Counted from the first letter of the stretch, positions 51,371 to 60,632 are shown. The stretch is 64,000 bases of DNA from UBA952 sp044361535 (GCA_044361535.1 JBIKIQ010000007.1:79800-143799); one strand, 5' to 3'. Numbers and translations: made by a program. The notes: a model not told the origin generated them from the letters alone.

Positions 51371-53085
51371 TGAGAGTAAAATTCTATCTTTTTAGTTTTC
51401 TTCTTTTTTCTTTTGTGGGCTTCTCCCAAAATAACACCTTGAATTTGAGTGTCTCCAATTCAAATCCAGAGGTTGGGGATGCAATAGAAATTTCAGTTAA
51501 GTCCTCTGTAAATGGAACAATTCAAGTAGTATTGCCGACAGAATTTGTTTCTGGTGGTGCTATGACTGGAATGACACAACAAATATCTAATTCAACAAGA
51601 AGTACTGTGTATTACAGAACTGAAATGGGTTATTTTCAGCGAGAAGGTGAATATGTTATTGGTCCTGCAAAAATACGATCTGGAAATAAAATTTATACTT
51701 CAAATAAATTAACAATAAGGGTAATAACAGCCGGTAATGTTGGTTCATCTACTCCTAGTCCTTCTACGCCTAAAAATTTATCAGATAAAATAGCTTTTGG
51801 TTTAATTGAGACAAATAAAACCTCAGTTTATTTAGGAGAGCCAGTTCAAATCAATGCAAGGGTATATGCTCAATTTGAGCCTCGATCATTTGAAGATTAT
51901 AAAGAATATCTTTCAAAGGGAATTCCGGACAAACAAAAAATTGCTAATCCTGATATTACCAATGTTGAACTTAAAAATTATCAAAATAAACGATTTTATT
52001 CCTTTTCCTATGATAAGAGTATCTGTTTTCCTACTGAAACAGGAACTTTTACTATTCAGCCTTTTCAAATGACATTAGGAAACTTCTTTGATCAAGAGAA
52101 AATTGTTTCTGAATCAGGTGCTCTAATTGTTAAACCATTGCCTGGACCCAAACCATCCTCATTTACTGGAACAGTGGGAAAAGTGAAAATGGAGAGGATT
52201 ATAAAAAAAAGTGCCAGGAAACAAGGAGATGTTGCAATTGTTAGTTTTGTTTTTTCAGGAAAAGGAAATATTCATAGCATTGAAATACCAGACTTAAAAT
52301 TACCTCAGAGCATTCAGCTTTATGGTGACCCAGAAATAAAAGAGGATTTTCAGTTTAATGAAAATGGTGCTGAGGGGAAATTAACAATTGATTATAATTT
52401 ACAAATGCTCGATCCGGGTAAATTACTACTTCCTTCATTTGAATTTTCTTATTTTGATTTAGAAACTGAGAAGTATGTAACATCCTTGGCTGACTCAATT
52501 TATTTTGAGGTGGTTAGAACACCAGGATTTGATCGCAAAAAAGCTCAGGAAGAAGCAAATAAAAGATTGACTTCCAAGAAAAATACAAAGGAAAATACGA
52601 GTTCATTGTGGTCTGTGAAAACAATACTTCTTTCAGTAGGATTAGGTTTGGGGTTTTTAGCAAGCGTATTATTTTTGTTTTTTAGAAAAAGAAGTTCAAA
52701 TAATGAAATTGAAGTTAAACATCTTAGAAATAAAGAGAGTAAGGGGAATGAAATTAGTAATGTAGTTAATTCTGAATCAATTAAACATATAAATTTTGAT
52801 AGTGAAGAATTGGAAACACTATTGAATTCTCCAAGTCAATACATAAATTGTTTAAGTGAAAAAATGGATTCCTGGTTAAACAAGGTCACAAGCAATAGCA
52901 ATATAGATCTAATGAGCAGAATAGAAAAGTTAGATGTTTTATCAACTGATCCTGTTTGGAGTGAACATGCTCCAACAGTTAGGACTATTTTTCAAAAAAT
53001 TGATGAAGCGAGATATGGATTACCTGTGGATCGATTTTATTGCCAACAAATTCAAGAGAAATTACAAAGTATTTTCAATAAGTAA
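51370..53085 (+). CDS. batD: Aerotolerance protein BatD
   Basis: The ATG at 51370 gives a 571-residue protein with a signal peptide (MRVKFYLFSFLLFSFVGFSQ). Several tandem periplasmic immunoglobulin-like domains (about 22-390) follow, of BatD type, with VSNSNPEVGDAIEISV, YYRTEMGYFQREGEYVIGPA and LNLQMLDPGKLLLPSFEFSYF-like segments. A membrane helix at about 418-437 leads to a cytosolic C-terminal helical part. It closes the bat operon and overlaps the convergent DUF2797 gene by eleven bases. Confidence 0.92.
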   Translation: MRVKFYLFSFLLFSFVGFSQNNTLNLSVSNSNPEVGDAIEISVKSSVNGTIQVVLPTEFVSGGAMTGMTQQISNSTRSTVYYRTEMGYFQREGEYVIGPAKIRSGNKIYTSNKLTIRVITAGNVGSSTPSPSTPKNLSDKIAFGLIETNKTSVYLGEPVQINARVYAQFEPRSFEDYKEYLSKGIPDKQKIANPDITNVELKNYQNKRFYSFSYDKSICFPTETGTFTIQPFQMTLGNFFDQEKIVSESGALIVKPLPGPKPSSFTGTVGKVKMERIIKKSARKQGDVAIVSFVFSGKGNIHSIEIPDLKLPQSIQLYGDPEIKEDFQFNENGAEGKLTIDYNLQMLDPGKLLLPSFEFSYFDLETEKYVTSLADSIYFEVVRTPGFDRKKAQEEANKRLTSKKNTKENTSSLWSVKTILLSVGLGLGFLASVLFLFFRKRSSNNEIEVKHLRNKESKGNEISNVVNSESIKHINFDSEELETLLNSPSQYINCLSEKMDSWLNKVTSNSNIDLMSRIEKLDVLSTDPVWSEHAPTVRTIFQKIDEARYGLPVDRFYCQQIQEKLQSIFNK

Positions 53086-53860
53086 ATTCGATATCATAAC
53101 CCGTATGTCGTCGTACATTCAGTGCCAAATCATTATCAAATAGTAAATACTGCCCTTTAATTCCAACAAGTGTTCCTTTTACTAATGGTGTTTTCTCCAA
53201 ATTAAGAACTGTTACAGATTTTGGAAATTTAAGTACTGGATAATTCAATTCAGTAATAGAATCATTTTCTGATACATATGTCTGTAAATCCGATGGTAAT
53301 TGCTCTATCGTCTGCCACTTTTCCTCAAGTAAATCTATTTTTTCATCAATTTCATTTTGGATCATTTTGCGATAATTAGTCTTATCCGTGTAAAATGCTT
53401 TTAATTCGACTTCTAATTTCCCTGCTTCATATCGATTGGGAGTTTCGGCTAAAATTATGGCAGAACTTGCCCCTTGATCAATCCATCTAGTTGGTAATTG
53501 AGTTGCTCGAGTCACACCAACCTTAACAACATCAGTTGCTGCCAAATAAACTATATGTGGTTGATTATGGTGCTTTTCCTCCCAAAGAGGGTCTCTTCCT
53601 ATTCCCAAATGAGCCTGACATAATTCGGGTTTTAGAATACATGGAGAGTTTTCAGCACTACTAGAAAAACAAGAAAAGCAAAACCCTTCACCAAAGAATT
53701 TTTTAGTTTGTTTTTGGCAGCTTTTACAAATGAGTAGCCCCGTAAATCGAATAGTGACGTCTTTACCAATAAGATCATTTAAAAGAATAGTTTGTTGCTC
53801 CCAATTTGCGATATAAATGATGGGGTTTGAAATGGCGGTATTAAGTTTTGAAATTATCAT
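53075..53860 (-). CDS. DUF2797 family protein
   Basis: The 261-residue protein begins with a beta-rich segment and a zinc-binding region, LLICKSCQKQ...GFCFSCF (C-x2-C...C-x2-C, about 43-70). A GIY-YIG nuclease-like core follows, HIVYLAATDVVKVGVTRATQLPTRWIDQGASSA (about 103-135), where 'VYL...VKVGVT' corresponds to the GIY-YIG strands. The catalytic Arg candidate is in PTRW. The DUF2797 family is found in actinobacteria and Bacteroidetes; function is unknown. Zinc and GIY-YIG-like features point to nucleic acid, but an active nuclease cannot be assumed. It is convergent with batD. Confidence 0.82.
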   Translation of the reverse strand: MIISKLNTAISNPIIYIANWEQQTILLNDLIGKDVTIRFTGLLICKSCQKQTKKFFGEGFCFSCFSSSAENSPCILKPELCQAHLGIGRDPLWEEKHHNQPHIVYLAATDVVKVGVTRATQLPTRWIDQGASSAIILAETPNRYEAGKLEVELKAFYTDKTNYRKMIQNEIDEKIDLLEEKWQTIEQLPSDLQTYVSENDSITELNYPVLKFPKSVTVLNLEKTPLVKGTLVGIKGQYLLFDNDLALNVRRHTGYDIEFTY

Positions 53861-54073
53861 TTTTGATTAATTACAAGAAAATTGGTGTTTGGAGGTTGTA
53901 AAAATACAAAAGAAAATGAAAGGGATTAAGGACGGATTAATTTGCAGAATATGTTAGTGATAAATAATCGAAACGAACAAGATTTATCTGCATTTAAATA
54001 TAATTAATAATAGTCATAAATCATGGCAACTTTTAACTATATTTATCGTCATTAAAGAGGAAAACTTAAATAA

Positions 54074-54517
54074 ATGAATAAACACATACTAAGGAGATTG
54101 ACAATTGTTTTTTTGGTTTTATACAGTTCTTATACTTATTCACAAAAAAACGTACGAAAAAATGTAATTCCAACTACTGAATTAACAAAAAATCAAAACC
54201 AATTATCCGATTCAACTGCAAGTACAAATTCTAGTAAAAGTGTAGTTAAAGAACCAGTTCGTTATCCCTTGACAATATCAAAAAAAGCGGGCGAGGAACA
54301 AGTTATTCATGATGAAGAATATTTAAAGAAGGAAATCTCAAGAATTAATAATCACATCAAAGCAATTGATTTCAAAGTTGAAAATGTTTCTTCAGATGAA
54401 ACAAAAAAAGCAAAAGCTGAATCAGATGGATGGTTTGATCAAATGAAAAACACAAAAGTTTCATTAGAACAAAAGCGAATAAAATTAGAAGAGGAGCTAA
54501 AGATATTTAAAAACTAA
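54074..54517 (+). CDS. Small exported coiled-coil protein
   Basis: The 147-residue protein has an N-terminal signal peptide (about 1-23, SYTYSQ). A low-complexity Ser/Thr/Asn stretch (about 30-55) and a charged helical C-terminal half (about 75-147; KKEISRINNHIKAIDFKVENV, TKVSLEQKRIKLEEELKIF) with coiled-coil periodicity follow. It is probably periplasmic. Its stop overlaps the ATG of the following type B sorted protein by one base (TAATG), so the two form an operon and may work together at the cell surface. No family recognised. Confidence 0.72.
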   Translation: MNKHILRRLTIVFLVLYSSYTYSQKNVRKNVIPTTELTKNQNQLSDSTASTNSSKSVVKEPVRYPLTISKKAGEEQVIHDEEYLKKEISRINNHIKAIDFKVENVSSDETKKAKAESDGWFDQMKNTKVSLEQKRIKLEEELKIFKN

Positions 54518-56880
54518 TGTATATGAAGAAACAGTTACTTTTAGCTCTCTTTTCTGCTATACTATCTTCAGGTTTATACGCACAAGTAGGCGGTTCGTCA
54601 TGTCCATACATGCAGCCGATTTGTACAGATGCAGGGATTCAGTTTACGGCAAGTTCCGGAGGTGCGGATGTCACTATAACAGAACCTGGAAATGATTACG
54701 GATGCTTGGGATATTCACCCAATCCTAATTGGTACTATTTTGAAATCAGTCAAGCTGGTGATGTTATCATGGAATTATCTGCTCCAACGGATATTGATTA
54801 TATTATTTGGGGGCCATTTGCTAATCTTGCTGCTGCTCAATTAGCTTGTGGAACCTACACTAATATAGTTGATGATACGGACTGTATTAGTGTTTTAGGT
54901 ATTCCAATTAGTTGTAGTGCTTATGGTTGTGGTTATAGTCCATCAAATATTGAAAATCCCGGTATTCCTGGAGCGCAAGTCGGACAAGTATATGTTATGT
55001 TGATAACTAACTATGCCAATAATGTTCAGAATATTACGTTAACACAGATTGGTGGTACAGGTGCGACAGATTGCTCTATTGTGACTAACAATTGTTCTTT
55101 CACCAATATCGATGGTACAATAACAAACTGTGATGGAGTAACGAATCAATATACTATAGCAGGTTCTGTATCTTTTCAAAATGCCCCTGCAACTGGTACG
55201 TTAACACTTTTAAATTCATGTGGTGGAATTCAAACATTTAATGCACCATTTAACGGTATCGTTAATTATTCTTTTGTGAACACAGCAGATGGTTCTCCTT
55301 GTACTATTACGGCAACCTTTTCTGACGATCAATCCTGCTCGGCCACGTTGGATTTTGACGCACCACCTCCATGTACTTGTCCAGCGGATATAGGTACCTA
55401 TAATTACACGGTTGATGGCGTAAATGTTAACCCAAACAATCCTATTAAATTATGTTACGGAGAACAATTAAGTGTAACGTCTAACAATAATTGGACACCA
55501 CCAAATGAAACAATCGGAGGGACAGATCCAAATCCACCTCCTTATATTCCTGGAATATATTGGTTAATATATTCTTGTCCTCCAACTTTTGCTCTCACAC
55601 CAACATTGGCTGATTTGAATAATCAAAATCTTGAAAATGATCCATGTTTACAAGGTGTAATTAGTAGTTTTCCAAGTTGGGGTGATTTAAATAATTTATC
55701 AATAATAAATGCATTTCCTGCGGGAACATTTACCAACAATACAGTATACTACGTTCCTTTAACAATGTATGATTCAACGGGTGGGACGTATAGTTATATT
55801 ATTGAGCCAGCCCTCATGTGCTATGAGATGGGCTCGCCTATTGTTGTTCAATATTTGCCTGACGTTACATTTACTCAAACTCAGAATTGTTCTAATGGAA
55901 CAGTGACTGCTACAATTTCCGGTGGTGATCCTCAAGTTAATGGTACTAATTTTACTATTGTTCCAGGTAGTATTTCCCCATCCTCAGCACAAGTGGTGAA
56001 TTCCACAGCAACTAATGGTGGAACAATCACAATTGGAAATTTACAAACAGGACCCTATTCTTTTGATGTTCAAGATGCAAATGGATGCTCGATAACAATA
56101 AATGGAAACTTTACGGGTGGTCAACCTGCTAGTTTAACATACAATGATGATATTTTCTGTTTAGATGATCCCAATCCTACGGCAACGGTTGTCGGTACTC
56201 AAGGAGGAACTTTCGTTTCTAGTGCAGGTTTAACTATTAATGCTACAACAGGAAGTGTGGATCTGTTAACGTCAACACCTGGCACGTATTCAATAACTTA
56301 TACTACGCCTGGACCACTGTGTCCGGGTTCAGATTCTTACACAATAACAATTCAAGATAATCCAATTGTTGATGCCGGAGAAGATGTTACGGTTTGTTTC
56401 AAAAATTCAGTAACGTTGCAAGCTACTGGTGCGGATTCATACACTTGGAACAATGGCGTAATGAATGGCATGGCCTATTTGCCGAATTTAGGTGTGACTG
56501 AATTTATAGTTATAGGTTCGTCAACGGGTGGCTGTATTGGCACTGATACGGTTATAGTTACTGTTATAGATGATTGTGAGAACGAAGACGAAGTTGTGTT
56601 TTGGGTTCCAAATACCTTTACACCTGATAATGATCAATTCAATCAGAGTTTTAATATTGTATTTTACTCTGGTTATGATCCATTTTCGTTTGAGTTAACG
56701 TTATATAATCGATGGGGTGAATTGATTTGGGAAAGTCATGATGCTAATGTTGGATGGGATGGAACCTACAATAATGGAATGAAAGTTCCAGATGGTGTAT
56801 ATACTTGGAAAGTTAGATTTAAACGTATTCAAAACGATTTAAAAGAAACATTTCATGGCCATGTAAATGTTTTAAGATAG
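54517..56880 (+). CDS. Surface protein with type B type IX sorting (CHU_C) domain
   Basis: The 787-residue protein starts at the ATG overlapping the previous stop; a second ATG two codons later (54523) is equally possible. A signal peptide (MKKQLLLALFSAILSSGLYAQ) is followed by a CUB/pre-peptidase-like domain (about 28-180; SCPYMQPICTDAG, NWYYFEISQAGDVIMELSA), Cys-rich beta modules (to about 400) and Ig-like domains. The C-terminal gliding-motility-associated domain reads WVPNTFTPDNDQFNQSFNI, LYNRWGELIWES and DGVYTWKVRF. It is exported by the type IX system. Coupling to the small coiled-coil gene is specific to this copy. Confidence 0.87.
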   Translation: MYMKKQLLLALFSAILSSGLYAQVGGSSCPYMQPICTDAGIQFTASSGGADVTITEPGNDYGCLGYSPNPNWYYFEISQAGDVIMELSAPTDIDYIIWGPFANLAAAQLACGTYTNIVDDTDCISVLGIPISCSAYGCGYSPSNIENPGIPGAQVGQVYVMLITNYANNVQNITLTQIGGTGATDCSIVTNNCSFTNIDGTITNCDGVTNQYTIAGSVSFQNAPATGTLTLLNSCGGIQTFNAPFNGIVNYSFVNTADGSPCTITATFSDDQSCSATLDFDAPPPCTCPADIGTYNYTVDGVNVNPNNPIKLCYGEQLSVTSNNNWTPPNETIGGTDPNPPPYIPGIYWLIYSCPPTFALTPTLADLNNQNLENDPCLQGVISSFPSWGDLNNLSIINAFPAGTFTNNTVYYVPLTMYDSTGGTYSYIIEPALMCYEMGSPIVVQYLPDVTFTQTQNCSNGTVTATISGGDPQVNGTNFTIVPGSISPSSAQVVNSTATNGGTITIGNLQTGPYSFDVQDANGCSITINGNFTGGQPASLTYNDDIFCLDDPNPTATVVGTQGGTFVSSAGLTINATTGSVDLLTSTPGTYSITYTTPGPLCPGSDSYTITIQDNPIVDAGEDVTVCFKNSVTLQATGADSYTWNNGVMNGMAYLPNLGVTEFIVIGSSTGGCIGTDTVIVTVIDDCENEDEVVFWVPNTFTPDNDQFNQSFNIVFYSGYDPFSFELTLYNRWGELIWESHDANVGWDGTYNNGMKVPDGVYTWKVRFKRIQNDLKETFHGHVNVLR

Positions 56881-57918
56881 GGTATTTAACCACTTCATGG
56901 TATCGATACCATCTGCGTAATCCCATATTCTTGGATGTTGGCCTTGTCCAAAAGGTATGTAGTTTTTACCAAGTATAATTTGAATATTATCTTCATTCTT
57001 TTGAATAAATTCAGATATTTCGCTATCATCCTTGTATCGTGAAAAATGAATCATTGAAATAGGCGAAAAAAGTTTATCTGATTCCTTTACAATCACAAAA
57101 TTATTGTCTAAAAATGTTTCCTGATTCAATAGAAGTATTGCCCTGTTATAATCGTAATTATTACCGTATTTCTTGTGATTAACAATTTCATAATATGGTA
57201 GTATAGCCTCAAAAAAATCATTTAAATTGAAGTGTTCAGGAATTAACATATAGGATACATTCCTACAACCTTTTCCAAAAAAATGAAAAATATCCAAACC
57301 TAAATTAAATAAATCTGTTTTGGTTTCATTCCCTTGAATTACAGCAATTGAGGTTCTATTTTTTCGAAATAAACTTGGCAGATGACCAAAATATTTTTCA
57401 AAGTATAAGTTTGAATTATCACTGCCTGTTGCAATCACTGCCTCTGAATGTTCTATTTTTCCGCTTTCAATGGTGTAGTATGACTTAATCTCAGGATGAA
57501 TTTCTGATACTAGTTCAAGAATTGCAGGTAGTAAAGTCTTATCATCAGAACTTAGTTTTATTTGAGCGTGGTTACCAGACAACCAAACGCAAAGTAAATC
57601 ATGAAATCCAACCAATGGAATATTGCCAGCCATAATTAGCAATACTTTCTTTGGATTTTCTGTATAGGTGTAATTGGTTATCCAGTTGGTTAAATCAATA
57701 GGTTTCATCATTTCAGAAAGTCCTAAAAGGGCTTTACGAACAATTTCTTCAGTGAACCAGCCATTGTGGTTTTTTTGAGCAACAATAAGTTGGTTCAGCT
57801 CCGTTACGTCATTTTTTGTAAAACGACTCAAGGAGGAAAGCTCTTCATGATTATTTCCAAGTAATTCAAATAAATCTTTGAAACTAGTACATATGGACAT
57901 CCAATTATCTCTATTCAT
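56872..57918 (-). CDS. Acyl-CoA reductase (LuxC-like)
   Basis: The 348-residue protein resembles the LuxC/acyl-CoA reductase family of aldehyde-dehydrogenase-fold enzymes that reduce acyl-CoA to aldehydes. Visible features are VLLIMAGNIPLVGFHDLLCVWLSGN (nucleotide-binding part, about 92-116), VIATGSDNSNLYFEKYF and the catalytic-cysteine region FFGKGCRNVSYML (about 212-224). It is divergent from a ferredoxin gene, a neighbourhood I recall as conserved in Bacteroidetes. The role there is not established. A TATCTTTG element ends four bases before the ATG. If this transcript is leaderless, the ATG must be correct; Met7 is the alternative start. Confidence 0.82.
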   Translation of the reverse strand: MNRDNWMSICTSFKDLFELLGNNHEELSSLSRFTKNDVTELNQLIVAQKNHNGWFTEEIVRKALLGLSEMMKPIDLTNWITNYTYTENPKKVLLIMAGNIPLVGFHDLLCVWLSGNHAQIKLSSDDKTLLPAILELVSEIHPEIKSYYTIESGKIEHSEAVIATGSDNSNLYFEKYFGHLPSLFRKNRTSIAVIQGNETKTDLFNLGLDIFHFFGKGCRNVSYMLIPEHFNLNDFFEAILPYYEIVNHKKYGNNYDYNRAILLLNQETFLDNNFVIVKESDKLFSPISMIHFSRYKDDSEISEFIQKNEDNIQIILGKNYIPFGQGQHPRIWDYADGIDTMKWLNTLS

Positions 57919-57922
57919 GGTT

Positions 57923-57930
57923 CAAAGATA
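57923..57930 (-). promoter_or_regulatory. Promoter element of acyl-CoA reductase, leaderless geometry
   Basis: The minus strand reads TATCTTTG, and the ATG at 57918 begins exactly four bases after it. There is no well-spaced -33 element. Confidence 0.55.
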
Positions 57931-58010
57931 ATAGGTTAAAATGCATCAAGCATAAATTAATTAAGTTAAGAAACATTAATTAATGAACTTTTCAATTCAA
58001 CTAACGTTTG

Positions 58011-58018
58011 TATCTTTG
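58011..58018 (+). promoter_or_regulatory. Promoter element of the ferredoxin gene
   Basis: TATCTTTG, 16 bases before the ATG at 58035. An upstream TTTT run (57989-57992) may serve as a weak -33 region. Confidence 0.6.
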
Positions 58019-58034
58019 TATAAAAAAGAGAGAA

Positions 58035-58382
58035 ATGGCAATAATGATTACGGACGAGTGTATCAATTGTGGTGCTTGCGAACCTGAATGTCCGAATAAC
58101 GCAATTTATGAAGGTGGAGCAGAATGGAAATACTCTGATGGAACTTCATTAAAGGGAATAATTCAAACATTGGATGGAAATGATATATTGGCAGATGCAA
58201 ATTTTGAGCCTGTAAATATGGATGTTTATTACATCGTTCATGATAAATGTACTGAATGTGTTGGTTTTCATGACGAGCCTCAATGTGCTGCCGTATGTCC
58301 AGTTGATTGCTGCGTAGATGATCCAGATTACAGAGAATCCGAAGACGAATTATTGGCTAAAAAGAATTTCATGCATTTATAG
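58035..58382 (+). CDS. 4Fe-4S dicluster ferredoxin
   Basis: The ATG at 58035 (MAIMITDECINCGACEPECPNN) is the start; upstream in-frame codons lie inside the promoter. The 115-residue protein has two cysteine clusters. The first is C-x2-C-x2-C-x3-CP (about 9-20). The second, CTECVGFHDEPQCAAVCPVDCC (about 75-96), has the long C-x2-C-x8-C-x3-C spacing of 2[4Fe-4S] ferredoxins of the Allochromatium/Fdx type. An insert of about 50 residues (GGAEWKYSDGTSLKGIIQ) separates them. It is a low-potential electron carrier in the cytosol; the partner is not evident, but the divergent acyl-CoA reductase gene is a conserved neighbour. Confidence 0.92.
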   Translation: MAIMITDECINCGACEPECPNNAIYEGGAEWKYSDGTSLKGIIQTLDGNDILADANFEPVNMDVYYIVHDKCTECVGFHDEPQCAAVCPVDCCVDDPDYRESEDELLAKKNFMHL

Positions 58383-58394
58383 GAAGTATTTCTT

Positions 58395-58402
58395 TACCTT
58401 TG
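58395..58402 (+). promoter_or_regulatory. Promoter element of the 58407 gene, leaderless geometry
   Basis: TACCTTTG, whose last base is exactly four bases before the ATG at 58407. No -33 TTTG is visible. Confidence 0.5.
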
Positions 58403-58406
58403 AAGC

Positions 58407-58880
58407 ATGAAATCTATTACATTTAATTCTATTGATGCTGCGATTGAAAGCGTTGATAATCTTTCGGATGATAAATTGTCTGATCTTTGTGAAAAACATG
58501 CTGAGAGACAACCCGTACTTATTGATTACATTTTATCGGCTGCCGTAGAGTATGAAAATCCGGATTTAGAAGGATTATTGATATACTACTTTTGTCTCCT
58601 TATGGAAGCATATAGTATTGAGGGTTGTGAATTGAAAGAAATTGAAGTTGCTGAAATCGAAGCGTTTGAAGAAGAATTTTTGTCTATTCTTGAATCCTAT
58701 TTTGAAGATGAAAATTTAGAATTACTTGAAGAATATACAGGACAAGCTGATTTAGTACATTTTATGTTAGTTGAAATATCTACACCTGATGAAGATGGTA
58801 CTACACTTGATGACGAAACAGGAGTACAGTTGTTTATTTCAATGATGGCTTTGATTTCTGTAATCTCAAAAACCAATTAA
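58407..58880 (+). CDS. Acidic cytosolic protein, hypothetical
   Basis: The 157-residue protein is strongly acidic (stretches such as EIEVAEIEAFEEEFLSILE) and all-helical in appearance. It has no signal peptide, membrane helix or cysteine motif beyond two scattered Cys residues. It begins 24 bases after the ferredoxin gene and could belong to that transcript, but a TACCTTTG element ending four bases before its ATG suggests its own start. I do not recognise the family; similar short acidic proteins follow this ferredoxin gene in Flavobacteriales as far as I recall. It is followed closely by a convergent transporter gene. Confidence 0.75.
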   Translation: MKSITFNSIDAAIESVDNLSDDKLSDLCEKHAERQPVLIDYILSAAVEYENPDLEGLLIYYFCLLMEAYSIEGCELKEIEVAEIEAFEEEFLSILESYFEDENLELLEEYTGQADLVHFMLVEISTPDEDGTTLDDETGVQLFISMMALISVISKTN

Positions 58881-58884
58881 AATC

Positions 58885-59736
58885 TTACCAATCTTTCCTT
58901 TTGATTAACCAATAGGATCCAAAAAGAAATAGAGCGGAATAAATCAACGAAGCAACTACGGCGCCGTAAGGTATTGAATATTCAAAAGATCCACCCGTAA
59001 GTTGGCTTACTATTCTAATTCGTTGGAAAGGTTCGTCAATCAGATTCGACATAACATTTAACGGAAGATAATCTGATAGTAAAAAAGGAACTTCTGTAAT
59101 TCTATTCCCTTGACTGTCAAATTTTTCTATAACTTTTGAAGAGTATTCTACAACCAATAAAATGATTTCAATAATCCACCATAGGAAAAAGGAAAGAAAT
59201 ACAAATACCACTCTTTTCAATAATACGGTTATGAAAAATAAAAAGGAGAGGAATGTAAATAACTTTAAGAAATAGCCAAGTATAAAATAAAACTCTTTAA
59301 AGACAAGGGTAATATCTGAACTTTCTGAAAATGAGAATCCTAAAATAAGCCCCATAAAGAATACCACCAAGGTTGAAATCAGCGAAAGCATACCAATTGT
59401 TAGAATCTTTGAAAGAATGAATTCCTTTTTACTTAATCCGTCAATTACATTTTGTTTAAACATTTTACTTGTAAACTCATTGGAGATTGTGAAAATGATT
59501 ATTAATCCTAAAAAGATCTTTAACAGCGCTGTAATATAGGTTAAGAAATTCCAAATTTGCGGAAAGTTTAAAAAACCTTGATCTCTTATATTTACTGGAA
59601 TACCTAGAATAGGAATAGATTTTACCGAACACAAAAGTGTAAACCCAATAACTAGTAAAAAGTAAATACTAGAGAAAAGAATTACCGGAAAATAGGAATA
59701 ATTCTTAAGCCATTCTATTTGGATTAGTCTTTTCAT
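58885..59736 (-). CDS. ABC-2 type transporter permease
   Basis: The 283-residue protein has six predicted membrane helices (first at about 14-36, last at about 257-276) and the short-loop arrangement of ABC2_membrane_2/NosY-like permeases. It contains IFTISNEFTSKMFKQNVIDGLSKKEFILSKIL, the typical cytosolic coupling region. It pairs with the ATPase gene directly upstream, whose stop overlaps its start by four bases. The substrate is not identifiable. It is smaller than the NatB-like permease at 9868 and unrelated to it beyond superfamily level. Confidence 0.87.
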   Translation of the reverse strand: MKRLIQIEWLKNYSYFPVILFSSIYFLLVIGFTLLCSVKSIPILGIPVNIRDQGFLNFPQIWNFLTYITALLKIFLGLIIIFTISNEFTSKMFKQNVIDGLSKKEFILSKILTIGMLSLISTLVVFFMGLILGFSFSESSDITLVFKEFYFILGYFLKLFTFLSFLFFITVLLKRVVFVFLSFFLWWIIEIILLVVEYSSKVIEKFDSQGNRITEVPFLLSDYLPLNVMSNLIDEPFQRIRIVSQLTGGSFEYSIPYGAVVASLIYSALFLFGSYWLIKRKDW

Positions 59737-60632
59737 TGATTTTGTTTTACTAGGTCTAAAAATTGTTCCTCAAGTGATTCTCGTTCTTTCGACAAATGAG
59801 ATAAGAAAATTCCTTTTTCACTGAGAAGTTTATTCAACTCGGAGGCATTTACATCTGCTTTCATATAAGCGATAATTCTACCAGAATCTATTTTTAATTC
59901 ACTAAAACTGCCAATTGATTCTAGTTCAGATTTTAAGGATTTGAGATCAGTTGATTCTAAAACAAAATAACCATTTTTAGCTGTTATTCCTGCAACTGAA
60001 CCACAATAAAGCGATACTCCTTTTTTGAGAATGATTACATGACTGCAAACTTTTTCAACTTCATCAAGTAGGTGACTAGCCAAAATTATGGTTGTTCCTT
60101 GGTTAGCAATCGATTTAATTATCTCACGTATTTGAATTATTCCTTCAGGATCCAAACCGTTGGTAGGCTCATCTAAAATAAGAACCTCTGGATTATTCAG
60201 CATGGCAGAGGCAATTGCCAAACGTTGTTTCATTCCCAAAGAGAAGGTTGAAAACCGATCGTTTTTTCTTTCGTACAATCCAACTAATTTCAAGACGTTT
60301 TCAATTCTAGAATATGGTGCTTCCTTTATTTGACAAACAATCTTTAAGTTTTTTTCTGCTGAAAGGTAGGTGTAAAAATTAGGGTGTTCAATGATTGCAC
60401 CTATTCTTTTTAAATTTTGTGAGGATGTACCTGAATTTCCAAACCACGACCAATTGCCCTCTGAAGCGTTGATAGTTGATAGAAGAATTCCTAAGGTAGT
60501 TGACTTCCCACTACCATTTGGACCTAATAGGCCATAGACATTTCCTTTTTCAACAGAAAATGAGATGGAATTTACAGCTTGTAAACGGCCAAATCTTTTA
60601 CTTAAATTAGTTACTTCGAGAACAACTGACAT
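59733..60632 (-). CDS. ABC transporter ATP-binding protein
   Basis: The 299-residue ATPase has Walker A GPNGSGKST (about 37-45), signature FSLGMKQRLAIA (S-L-G-M-K-Q form), Walker B VLILDEPTNGLDPEG and the H-loop in LASHLLDEVEKV. A C-terminal extension of about 80 residues follows. It is of the BcrA/CcmA group that works with ABC-2 permeases in export of lipids, peptides or drugs. It forms an operon with the permease at 58885 (four-base overlap). No immunity or biosynthesis genes are adjacent, so the substrate stays open. Confidence 0.92.
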   Translation of the reverse strand: MSVVLEVTNLSKRFGRLQAVNSISFSVEKGNVYGLLGPNGSGKSTTLGILLSTINASEGNWSWFGNSGTSSQNLKRIGAIIEHPNFYTYLSAEKNLKIVCQIKEAPYSRIENVLKLVGLYERKNDRFSTFSLGMKQRLAIASAMLNNPEVLILDEPTNGLDPEGIIQIREIIKSIANQGTTIILASHLLDEVEKVCSHVIILKKGVSLYCGSVAGITAKNGYFVLESTDLKSLKSELESIGSFSELKIDSGRIIAYMKADVNASELNKLLSEKGIFLSHLSKERESLEEQFLDLVKQNQ

